Below are positions 11,059 through 21,439 of a stretch of DNA of 64,000 bases, piece by piece (the stretch's first letter is position 1; every line of letters begins with the position of its first letter). Source of the DNA: Mytilisepta virgata (taxonomy: Eukaryota > Mollusca > Bivalvia > Mytilida > Mytilidae); assembly GCA_028015205.1 (NCBI GenBank), contig CM051514.1:26676150-26740149 (forward strand). Reading direction: 5' to 3'. Position numbers and translations under genes: made by a program. A model generated the notes under the pieces. That model made no database searches, was not told where the DNA came from, and was given only the letters and a program-made list of their open reading frames with translations.

Positions 11059-12059
11059 TTTGAAATCTACTTCTTCATTTGGATGAGGACGCCGACACAT
11101 TCTGTTAAGCTTATAGTGCAACATTCAACTGCATTAGTTGTTCTGGGTCCTTACAAGATGATGAATGTTTGGATCTTCACGGTACTAACAACAAGTCCAC
11201 AACATTGCACTTTTCTTCATACACATTGTGCATAATGAAAAAAAAATAACCCATATCAGAAGTTGTCACAAAAGTGTTTGTCACGGCTTGCCTCAATTAT
11301 TATTTTTTTATTTTCCAACAAAAAAACTTTGATTGTGTTTTTATTAAATATTATTAAACTGTACTAAGTAAACAAAAAAGTAAAAATTATATCATCTAAC
11401 AATTCTTTTTTTTTTTTATAAAAAAAATATACCAAAACAAACAAAGTTGAACTGAATTAATTTATATTTAATTAACCATTCATTTTGAGAAATTTATTAT
11501 AATTAACATTTATTTATTTTTATTTTTTGTAATACATTTATTGATTATTTATCATAACTTTGTTTTTTTTATCTTATTTATATTCTTTTTAAATACAGAC
11601 TATACCCAGGTAACCACTCAGGTACGAAAATAACAATTTTGGCCAGATGGGAATACAAATTTTAAAATTTTGGCTTAGTGGGAAGACACGTTTATAACGC
11701 CACATTTTAAAATAATTAACTGAGCATTTGAATAAAGAGGTGTGTATAAGGTGGTCACAAATTTCAATGCAGAGATTTCAAATGCGTCATATAAGAAACA
11801 TTTGACTTTATTTTAAATTAACAATTTATCTTTTTTACCATTTTTATATAGTAAACTTTTGATATATTATATAATTAATTCCCTTAGCTCGTTTGAACGA
11901 TATTTTTTTCGTTATGACAAGGTAGTCACTAGAAGATGATTGGGATGAGTACCGCCATTTTTAAATAAGAGGTGCATTTCATCAATTTATCGAAAAATTA
12001 CATAGACATAACATACATTTATGGACATTTTACACAATAATTTCAATTTCAAAGGGACT

Positions 12060-12480
12060 AAGTAAAGTCAAGAAATACCAAAGGGATATTCAAAGGAGAG
12101 AAAAATCGTAACAACTGACAAACTCCGGAGAACAAAGAAGACAAGATCAAAACAATACATGCACTACAATTAAAAAATAAAAACATATGAACAACATGGA
12201 CCCCACCAAAAAACCGTGGGTGGACTCAGGTTCTCCGGAAAAGTAGGCAGTCTCTGTTTCCTGCAGGACACCCGCCATGCTTTCCATGTCAAATCCGATA
12301 TGCGGAAGGGATAATATCAATGGAACAGGTCCATTTTCATTTGGGAAACGGTTTTTTCATACCTGTCAACCAAGTCATGATGAAGCCCATAAAACTTTAA
12401 TAAGGATGACTTCAGCTTAGGAGTAACGTACCCCTGTCTGTTAAATCTTGATTTGAAGTGTTCTCTTGTCGAAACATATG
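12060..12480 (-). repeat. Diverged Penelope tail fragment
   Basis: The minus strand matches the 3' end of the RT and tail at 8150-8560 at a diverged level: 'CATCATGACTTGGTTGACAG' region, then a 'TTCCGGAGAACCTGAGT' motif and 'TTTTTTGGTGGGGTCCATG'. The same tail version occurs on the plus strand at 52315-52375. Coding capacity is lost. Confidence 0.6.
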
Positions 12481-12699
12481 TAAAGGAATGTTTTATGTAC
12501 TAGACAATAACACCGTCCAGAATGTTTCTAGGGTAGAACTGTCATAAATGGTTCTAGGTCAGGACACATCCTGTCATAAATGGTTCTAGGTCAGGACACA
12601 TCCTGTCATAAATGGTTCTGCTGACGGTTAAGGACAGTTCTAAAGAGAGGTTAGAACTGAGCTCAACTGTACATGTAGTCTTAAGTGGCTATTCATAAT

Positions 12700-13815
12700 T
12701 TGCAAAACGAAAGTTAGGAGGCACCTTAAAGGGGCGCAAAAAAATTACATAAAAACGGACTTCACTGGTTTTTCTACATCAAAGTACGTGATTTACAGAA
12801 AAAAGGAAATGTATATAACTTGCCATATATGTCCTGAAATTGCTATCCATGTCCATGTATAATATTTTTAAAAAATGAATGGTAAGAAATGAAAATATCC
12901 TTTTTGTCCAATTTTGATTAAAGTAAAAATTACTTTTATGTAATTCAGTTCCGTTATATATATATAACAATATCACGTGGAATTAATTACAAGTTTTAAT
13001 GAGTCGTAGCTACGAATGTAGATGTTAATATATTCTTCACTAATGAAGATGTTAAAATATACTTCACGCTGAGTTTCTATTACAAAGTAATAAATAATAT
13101 CAAGATACCAAACTATTTGTTTCGTTTCGTTTCACTCAATACCAATACCCACACGGATATTGGTAAAAAACGAAAAGAAACAATGATCGACCTTTCATTT
13201 CAGATTAGCTTACTGTTTGGTTTAAACAAAGTATAACATAAGAAATAATGATGATTGTATAAATAGAAGAATCATTTGTAACATGTGCAAAGTAGACAGT
13301 TCTCAGTGTATAAATTCATGCTACATATTTTCAAACGTTTTTCATATCATCTCAGTATTTGTCAACATACCTAAGGATTTAAATCCGAGATATACCTGAA
13401 AGAATAATGTGCTTAACATACATATTTAAGGTAAATTTGGTTAAATTAATGTGAAAAAAAAATCTTTTGTTTCGTTTCGTTTCGCTAAATACCAATATCT
13501 AAATGCTGATTGTATAAATAGAATCATTTTCAACATGTTCAAAGAAGACAGTTCCTAATGCATAATTAATTCATTCATGCTACATATTTTTAAACTTTTT
13601 TCATAGCATCTGAGTAATTGTTAATATACCTAAAAGTAAATTTGCAAAAAATACATATTTAAGGTAAATTCGCTTAATGTGAAAAAAAATCTTGTTTCGT
13701 TTCGTTAAATACCAATACCAGCACAGATATTGGTAAAAAGCGAAACGAAACGAAACAACGTCCTTTCTTTTCAGATTAGATTACTGTGTGGTTTAAACAA
13801 GTTAAACGTTAGAAA
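12700..13815. repeat. Left arm of 4.4-kb inverted repeat
   Basis: Pairs with 15945-17170 in reverse orientation. Shared anchors: 'GTTAGGAGGCAC' (12715), 'CTGAGTTTCTATTA' (13071), and 'GATTA-CTTACTGT--GGTTTAAAC' at the inner end (13204 and 13773). Within the arm two tandem units of about 300-350 bp each carry a 'GTTTCGTTTCG...ACCAATA...TATTGGT...CGAAACGAAAC' hairpin (for example 13112-13182 and 13692-13757). No gene. Confidence 0.75.
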
Positions 13816-14309
13816 TACTGATGATTGTATAAATGGAATGATTTTCATAATGTGTAAAGTAGACAGTTCCCACAACTTGTATTCAGCAAACCATGGAACA
13901 AAGGATACCTACGAATAAATAAATGAATAGATAAACAAACAAACAAAAAGTCAAACTTTCATTTAAAACTAGATGCTCAGAGGTCTGAACCTGTATTGCT
14001 AACCTGGCATGAAAACCATTTTTATTGATGTTCCTCAAAGAGAGGTCATTTCTCCCTAACATTATGAAGTGTGGTAAGCCTTGTATGGACCAAATATTCT
14101 GTATCAAGGTCCTTCTACTTACAGGTCAGAATATTCTAAATTTGAGCAGTTCTCCATAAGATTTTTGCATGTATTTCCAATAGGGTCTTATGTTAAGCCA
14201 ACGGGCCTTTTTCTATTTCATTCACGAGTTATGCCCGACCCCTTCCTAAAGTACCGGCAGGGACTCTGTATTGTAAAGGCGAAAATATGGGTATGAAAAA
14301 CTTTTTATT

Positions 14310-14410
14310 ATCCCCGCACGTCGAATGAAGTTCGGGGATATTTGTAATCGGTCCGTCTGTCCGTCCGTCCGTTTGTCGTGCCGTCCGTTCGTCCTTCTGT
14401 CCGTCCGTTA
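14310..14410 (+). repeat. Mollusc-type 'TTATCCCCGCACG' repeat head with (GTCC)n
   Basis: 'TTATCCCCGCACGTCG' is followed by a mirrored 'TTCGGGGATA' and then a GTCC/GTCCG microsatellite (14343-14405). It precedes the 160-bp tandem units and probably belongs to the same composite repeat. Confidence 0.6.
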
Positions 14411-14419
14411 GATAATCTT

Positions 14420-15960
14420 GTCTCCAGAACTCCTCGTTCATTTTTATATTCATGCATTTAATTTTTATACAGTATTATCACAAACTGTATGTAGATGCGC
14501 AATAAGGTTTTAGAATTTTGATTTTCAAAATTAGGGGCCCACAGGGGTCGAATTTCGAAAATTGGAAATTTAAACTTGTGACCCAAACTCCTCATTCATT
14601 TCTCATTTTAGCTTTTAATTTCTATACAGTATTATTACATACTGTATGTAGATGCGCAATAAGGTCCCCGAGGGTATTCGCCAACCCAGTCGTCAGACTT
14701 GTCTGACACGATTTTTCATTGATTTGTTACAGAAATTACCAGTATTTAGCAAAATTCAAAAATAATAGAAATACTAAGGGTTCATTCCTTGTATTTCACA
14801 TGGTAGATCTCTTTAGCTGAAATGTGGCTTCCTTTTTCGGTATTTTTGGTTTTGAGTACTTCTTGTTTAAAATAAGTTTGGTTTTTGGTCTTCCAAATGT
14901 TTCGGTTTTAATGCTGCAGATGAGAGGTAACTCCTTGAAATGCGTCGTATTCAGCATAGTATAAATTTACTATATCTAATATTAGTATCTTTGGATTGTT
15001 ATTTTGAATCTCCTGGGATGATGCCTCTGCTGGTGGACCCTAGGTCCCCGAGGGTATTCGCCAACCCAGTCGTCAGACTTGTCTGACATGATTATTCATT
15101 GATTTTACAGAAATTATCAGTATTTAGCAATATTAAAAAAATAATAGAAATACTAAGGGTTCATTCCTTGTATTGCACATGGTAGATCTCCTTAGCTGAA
15201 ATGTGGCTTCCTTTTTCGGTATTTTTGGTTTTGAGTACTTCTTGTTTAAAATAAGTTTGGTTTTTGGTCTTCCAAATGTTTCGGTTTTAATGCTGCTGAT
15301 GAGAGGTAACTCCTTCAAATGCGTCGTTTAAGCCTGAGACCTAAACTCCTCATACATTTTTCGTTTTATGCTTTAATTTCTATACAGTATTGTTACGTAC
15401 TGTATGTAGATGCGCAATAAGGTTTTGGAATTTTGATTTTTAAAAACTGGGGCCAACAGGGGTCGAATTTCGAAAATTGGAATTTAAGCTTGTGAGATAA
15501 ACTCCTCATTCATTTTTCATGTCATGCATTTAATTTCTATACCATGTTGTCACATACTATATCTAGATCCGCAATAATGTTTTAGAATTTTGATTTTCAA
15601 AAATAGGGGCCCACAGAAGTCGAATTTCTAAAACTAGAAATTTAAACAAAACTGATTATTAATTTTTCATTTTATGCTTTTAATTTCTATACAATATTGT
15701 CACATACTGTATGTAAATGCGCAATAAGGTTTTAGAATTTTGATTTTGACACTTTGAGGCCCACATGGGTTTTATTTCGGAAATAGTTAATTTAAGCTAT
15801 GACTTAACCTCCTCTTTCATTTTTCACTTAGATTTAACAAATTTATTTGTATATATATATATATAATATTGTTCTTTATTTTTTGTAGATATGAGAAAAG
15901 GTTTTTAATTTTGAAAATCTATTAAGTTGTCAAATTTTGGGACAGAAAATGGTGTTACTT
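14420..15960 (+). repeat. About 160-bp tandem repeat array, interrupted by ribozyme repeats
   Basis: Five or six diverged units marked by 'CTATACAGTATTRTCACA', 'CTGTATGTAGATGCGCAATA', 'GTTTTAGAATTTTGATTTT' and 'GGGGTCGAATTTCGAAAA'. Unit starts are near 14440, 14590, 15345, 15505, 15660 and 15810. The second unit breaks at about 14665 and the array resumes at about 15322, on either side of the hammerhead repeat dimer. It lies between the arms of the 4.4-kb inverted repeat. Confidence 0.7.
14666..15322 (+). repeat. Retrozyme-like repeat, two decayed units
   Basis: Two copies, 379 bases apart, of the unit found at 52240-53685, each starting from 'GTCCCCGAGGGTATTCGCC'. The hammerhead cores have changed: the first has CAGATGA in place of CTGATGA (14917-14923), and the second has CAAA in place of GAAA and loses its 3' helix I strand at the junction. 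Both should therefore be inactive. The outer edges interrupt a 160-bp tandem repeat unit, showing insertion. Confidence 0.75.
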
Positions 15961-17170
15961 TTGTTTAAACCATACAGTAAGCTAATCTGATATGAAAGGC
16001 CGTTGTTTCGATTCGTTTCGCTTTTTACCAATATCCGTGTGGGTATTGGTATTTAGCGAGACGAAACAAAACAAAATTTGTATCAAATTAACCGAATTTA
16101 CCCTAAATATTTATGTTGTGCAAATTGTTCGTACAGGTATATTAACAAATATTCAGCTGATATAAACAAAAAACATTTAAAATACATGTATGTAGCATGC
16201 ATGAAATATGCATAAGGAACTGTCTTCTTTGAACATGTAAAAATGATTCCATTTATACAATCATCATTATGTCTAATGTTTTACTTGTTTAAACCATACA
16301 GGAAGCTATCTGAAATGATTTAAAGGTCGTTGTTTCATTTCGCTTTTTACCAATATCCATGTGGATAATGGTATTTAGTGAAACGAAACGAAACAAGACT
16401 TTTTTTCCAGATTAAGAGAATTTACTTTAAATATGTATGTTGTGCAAATTGTTTTTTCGGGTATATTAACAAATACTCAGACGGTATGAAAAACATTTAA
16501 AAATATGTAGCATACATGAATTATGAAATAAGAACTGTCTACTTTGAACATGTTAGAAATGATTCCATTTATACAAATATCATCATTATTTTTAGTCTTT
16601 AACTTGTTTAAACCACACAGTCAGCTTATCTGAAATGAAAGGTCGTTGTTTCATTTCGCTTATACCAATATCTGTGTGGGTATTGGTACAAAATGTTTTT
16701 AGTGAAACGAAACAAATATTTTGAACATAAATCGACGGTTATGATTTATTACTTTCTATGAATTATTCTCTAGGGCATAATAGAAACTCAGCATGAAGTG
16801 TATATTAACATTTACATTCATATCTATGACTCATTAAAACTTGTAATTAATTCTAAGGGATATTGGTATATTGTGTAACGGAACAATTACATAAAAATAA
16901 TTTTTACTTTAATTAGACTTGGACAAAAAGTATATTTTCATTTCCACTCATTTATTTTTTTTAATAATATATATGGACATTGATAGCAATTTCAAGACAC
17001 ATATGGCAATTTATATACATTTCTCCCCCGTGTAAATCATGTATTTTGACGTAGAAAAACAGTTAAGGCAGCTTTTATAAACTGGGAAGTCATTTTTATG
17101 GATTTTTATTTGTACCCCTTTAATGTGCCTCCTAACTTGTTTCGTTCCGTTTCGTTTCGTTTCGCATATT
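15945..17170. repeat. Right arm of 4.4-kb inverted repeat
   Basis: Reverse complement partner of 12700-13815. It has three hairpin blocks of the GTTTCG...CGAAAC type near 16003-16072, 16330-16393 and 16649-16707, the 'GAAACTCAGCATGAAGTG' segment (16787) and the outer 'GTGCCTCCTAAC' end (17125-17136). The arms differ by many substitutions and small indels, so the structure is not recent. Confidence 0.75.
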
Positions 17171-17618
17171 AGCAATAGCAGTATTAAGTGTCATACCAAA
17201 GACAGTTAAGAATATTACCTGTTGTACATGCGAAGTATACAGTGCGGATTAAATTGAGGATCTAATGACAGTCAGGTAACTTATTTTCAACATGCATATA
17301 GTAATAAGTCATTTATGACTATTTTTCAAGTCTGATTAAATTTTAAAATCCCTATGTATGTGCTCTTGATCAAGGCTATCTAGCTGAAATGCTGAGCCTT
17401 TTATAATTTTTATTTTATTTTTGTGTTATGTTTTGTTTATTGTCCTTCCTTATCTCATATTTAGTATACGCAACATTTTTATTTTTCCGTAAATTTAATA
17501 TATGTAAATCTTTAACTGTCAGTAATACCAAATTATTTTATCTTTTGTGTCTTGCAAATGGGGCCACGACCGAAAAGTTCTGAAAGTTGGACATATTTGC
17601 TTAAATATAAACACTTAC

Positions 17619-17748
17619 CTATCAGCTGAATCAATTCTTATAATATTAGTACCATTTGACCTGCAAACTAATACTTCATTATTTATTGGGTTATCTCTGT
17701 TTGGTCCATCACACATATACGTTACGTTTTGTGGCGGTCCTTCGATAC
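17619..17748 (-). CDS. Exon 7: ectodomain segment with two Cys and two sequons
   Basis: 130 bases between acceptor TTTACTCCCAG and donor AG|GTAAGT, entered in phase 1 and left in phase 2. It encodes GPPQNVTYMCDGPN and EVLVCRSNGTN, that is, two cysteines about 18 residues apart and two N-glycosylation sequons (NVT, NGT), consistent with an extracellular disulfide loop. A 126-codon open frame on the opposite strand covers the same bases but is a shadow: it has no splice context or similarity I can see. Family unknown. Confidence 0.75.
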
Positions 17749-17759
17749 CTGGGAGTAAA

Positions 17760-20240
17760 GATTTGAAAATTCAGTACTACAATAAATATATAATTCATAT
17801 AAATTGTCCGAAAATATACAATGACGTCGCGCTTGGTATTGGTATCACGTCGCGTCACGTCGCGATGTCGGCGTATTCGGTAGATAAAACGATTGACCAA
17901 AATTTATTTGTACACTTAATCAAATAAAACTATACATTGAATAAATCATAAACTTCCATTTTATCTCATAAACACATAATTGATTTGAAAATACATTATT
18001 TTTCTACGGTCAGAAAAAAGATGTTTTTTTCAGCTGTAGAGGCGTAACTAAAAACTCGCATATTCCTTTATATTTAACACCAGGAAGAAAGTGGTTAATC
18101 GAAAAATTACCATTAAATCATTTGGTAATAGAAAATGATTATTTCATATAAACCACAAAGTCATTAGCTTATTTTACGGAAAACAACCAACGAAAGAATC
18201 AATAGAACCATGTAGAGAATAGAAAACATTGGTAAAATGGAACAAGTTGATAATGATAATCTTCGGAAAAGCTAGAAAACAACAATTTTATTTCTTATGA
18301 TTTTTACATAATGTTTTAAATTAAATATTTTTCTTGCGATAGCATGTTCTTATCAAAATATTGGAATGAAATTTTATTGAAGTATCATGTAACTCTAAAA
18401 GTGCACAGAGGTGTCACAAAACGTAAGGAAATATTTTTAAACGCAGTAATGGATTCTAATGCAAGTCTTTTATTTTCTTTAAAAATAATTTGTTAAATTT
18501 AATATCGCATATTAATAAGTATGCATTCACAAACATACGCCTAAAACAATTAATCATTAGGTCTTGAATTTTACACAAACCACTTTTTTTCGACGAAAAC
18601 GGTTCACGTCACATTTCCGGAATTCAAAGTAATAAACACGATTTCCGATCATAGCAATGTTCAACTTAGCCACATATACTAAAATTATCATTTATATAGG
18701 AAATGTGCCTTCATTTCTCCTATTAATATAACTTGATTTTTTTGTCTCTTTTGCAATTTTATGACTAAACATCCATTTCTTCGATTTCGCCACAAAATGT
18801 CACACGGAGCCGGAAATGAACAAATTAACGTTTGACGCACATCACATTCGAATTTTAACAGAACATGAATAGAAACTTTGTTCAGATTTGAAAAATATAT
18901 TCGAAATATGCATTTTCTTGGCATTTATATTCATATCCGCCTGTATAAGTGCATTTAGAATTACGAGAATAATACGAAATATGCGATTTCTCAGTAAAAT
19001 GTCACACAGTCAGAAAATGACATCAGCTCTTCAATTTGACGTTAGAAAAGCAAACGGGGCTTATCAGGATTTTATTTCTTAACTGAATGTCGTTTTTACA
19101 CATTTACCATATCGGTATAAGATAAGATTAAGATTAATTTAACAACCACAAAAAAAAATTAAAAGACTTCTAAAAATGGTAAATAGATAAATAAACAAAA
19201 AAAAAAAACAAAACAAAAAACAAAAAAAAAGCAAAAATTAAATTAACTGAGGAGTTAATTTCTCAACAAATTTTTTTGGAAAAATTCACAATGGTCATCC
19301 TTCAAAGTGATAAAAAAAAATTCTGAAACAAAATAAATAGCATAGTAAAACATCTTACATTAATCTAACGTTTTTGTTTACCTCAAAACGTTACAGGTTG
19401 ACGTTACGTTTAGTGATACCAACATCTTGTGCGACGTCAATGTATTTGTTAGAGCATGACAAAGAAGTAGAAATGCAAAGTTAGCCCAGCATTTCACACC
19501 TGTTTCGCGGCGATTAAAAATAAAATGTATATTCTTCGACAATGTACATACATTGTTTTTATCTTGCAAAGATAAATATCGGCAAAAGAATACCGAAGCG
19601 ACAAAACAGTGAGAAAAATCCGTAAATTCGAAATCCAAGGAAAAAACAAACTCATGAGGATGGAACACAACAACCAAACGTCACAATGAGTGACATCATG
19701 TACTCCGGAAGGGAAAGCACCATTCTTCTCGGTTAACGACATCCGTTACATTGCCAGTGAGTAAAAGCCAGTAAAGTGTCATGTCCGGTGAGGTGTCAAT
19801 TCCAGAAGCGCGTGGAATATAACTGCAGATGTCTAGTCTCATAAATGAGATAGAAACTTCGACCAATCAATTCATGACGCCGACCCTAAAATTACTGGAC
19901 GATGAAATTAACAGAAACATACCCTGTCTTAAAAGTTTATGTGACAACAATCTCGCCTTCCAGTCGTCGTATAAATCACATGCACGGCCGTAACGATGCA
20001 ACAGTGAAAGTATATCCCATAGAGAGACTTTGGTATGTTAATGTTAAGAAAGATGAAGCTATTTCAATTTTATCGGGAAGAGTCATGAACATGGAACATT
20101 TCATGCCTATTTTAAAAATCGATTTTTAGCGCGTAAATATTCGAAACCCTTTATTTGGCAACTAAATATGTCATGTTCAGGATGAAAATAAATATTCCTC
20201 TTTTAATAAATACACAGTAGTACAATTACAAGTAAGCACG
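17760..20240. other. Intron 6 portion, no feature seen
   Basis: AT-rich with A/T homopolymers (for example 19195-19232). Open frames under about 100 codons lack motifs. I see no repeat family shared with the rest of the window. Confidence 0.5.
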
Positions 20241-20244
20241 TATA

Positions 20245-20791
20245 CGGAAACCCAAAGCCGGTCTCGCATACGGTTTGCTACACTTACCGACCTTTGGACA
20301 ATTCATACATTTTTCCTGGTTCTCATGAATAATTCATGAACCATTTTAGTTGGTGTCCTGAAGATTCAGTAACGGGAATACAGAAAATCAAGTGATAGTT
20401 AAAAAACGAGCTTTGGGTGAAGATGTACGTCATTCCCGTTACGCAATTCCAGTGTATTTTCGATATAGTTTTAAAACAAAGTAAACAAGTTTTCATACTT
20501 TCAAAGAGAATGCATTACTGACCACGTGTAAAAATCAATACACAACAAAAAGTTATTAACTGCATTACGCACCTGGCCACTGTGTTACTTTCTAAAGCAT
20601 TTGTCCAGTCTCCAAAGTGGAGAACGTCACTATTGTTACAATCTCAAAAATGGAGAATTCAGTTATTGTTAGCGTAATTTCAACTGTCAAATTAAATTCA
20701 TGAATATTCATGAAAACGAAAAACAATGATTGAATTGACCCAAGGTCGGTAAGTGTAGCAAAGCGTATGCGCGACCGGTCGTGGATTTCCG
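20245..20791. mobile_element. Non-autonomous element with about 100-bp inverted ends
   Basis: The left end (from 20245, 'CGGAAACCCA' then 'TCGCATACG', 'TTTGCTACACTTACCGACC') matches the reverse complement of the right end (to 20791). Similarity continues inwards through 'TCATGAAT-ATTCATGAA'. No transposase. A 90-codon minus-strand frame inside is not supported as a gene. Target duplication unclear. Confidence 0.6.
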
Positions 20792-21439
20792 ACGATGATG
20801 GGATATATGATATAAACATGATGGAATAACAGTGACCGGGGTCTTGGGTTTGACCAACTTTCATTTAAGCCAACTTTGTCACCAAAAGTTCGTCGTGTCA
20901 TTTCTTTTTTACACCCGAAATTATATATACATAGAGATTTAAATGAAATAATTAAAGGACTAACATAAAGGTTTATTTATATGTAAAGTAAAAGAAAAAT
21001 AAATTAATCAATTAAAGGGGTATCTAAGAAAACAAAGTTAAACTAAAATATTGATCTTAAAACGTGAACAGCTATTAATGGTCTCCACTAATTAAATCTA
21101 AAAAAGTCGTTACATCAACCCAAACGTGACCATAGTCATTTACTTACACTGATTGGAATATTGTATTGAAGAGTTTCTGGTCGTGCATGTTAGTTTCTTA
21201 CATTCGTTCCACTGGACACTAACTGAGGGTAAAATCTGACACGGTATGGTGTTCTATTTTGATAAATGTTATGCGAACATTATAACCACAAATTGTGCTT
21301 TTCTCAAAATATGATAATGGCGAATCTGTAGCAATCTGGGGAAACACAAGGGATAATACATAGAAAGCAGGACTGAAAAGTTAAGTGTACCAGTTATCTT
21401 GGCTGGGATTACTAAGCTACAATGTTAAAAAAAATTAGG

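Larger units (their letters stand above)
10778..12675. mobile_element. TIR element with 26-bp subterminal tandem repeats
   Basis: Terminal inverted repeats of about 31 bases, 10778-10808 and 12645-12675, share 'CAGTTCTAACCTCTC' and 'AGTTGAG' with only a few mismatches. Inside the left end lies a 26-bp tandem array; a shorter related array lies inside the right end (about 12515-12625). The middle is AT-rich and includes a Penelope tail fragment. No transposase is visible, so it is non-autonomous. No clear target duplication was found, so the superfamily is open. Confidence 0.6.

Noticed and set aside
17547..17927. 126-codon plus-strand frame
   Set aside because: It is the complement of host exon 7 and flanking intron; the minus strand has the splice sites and in-phase reading.
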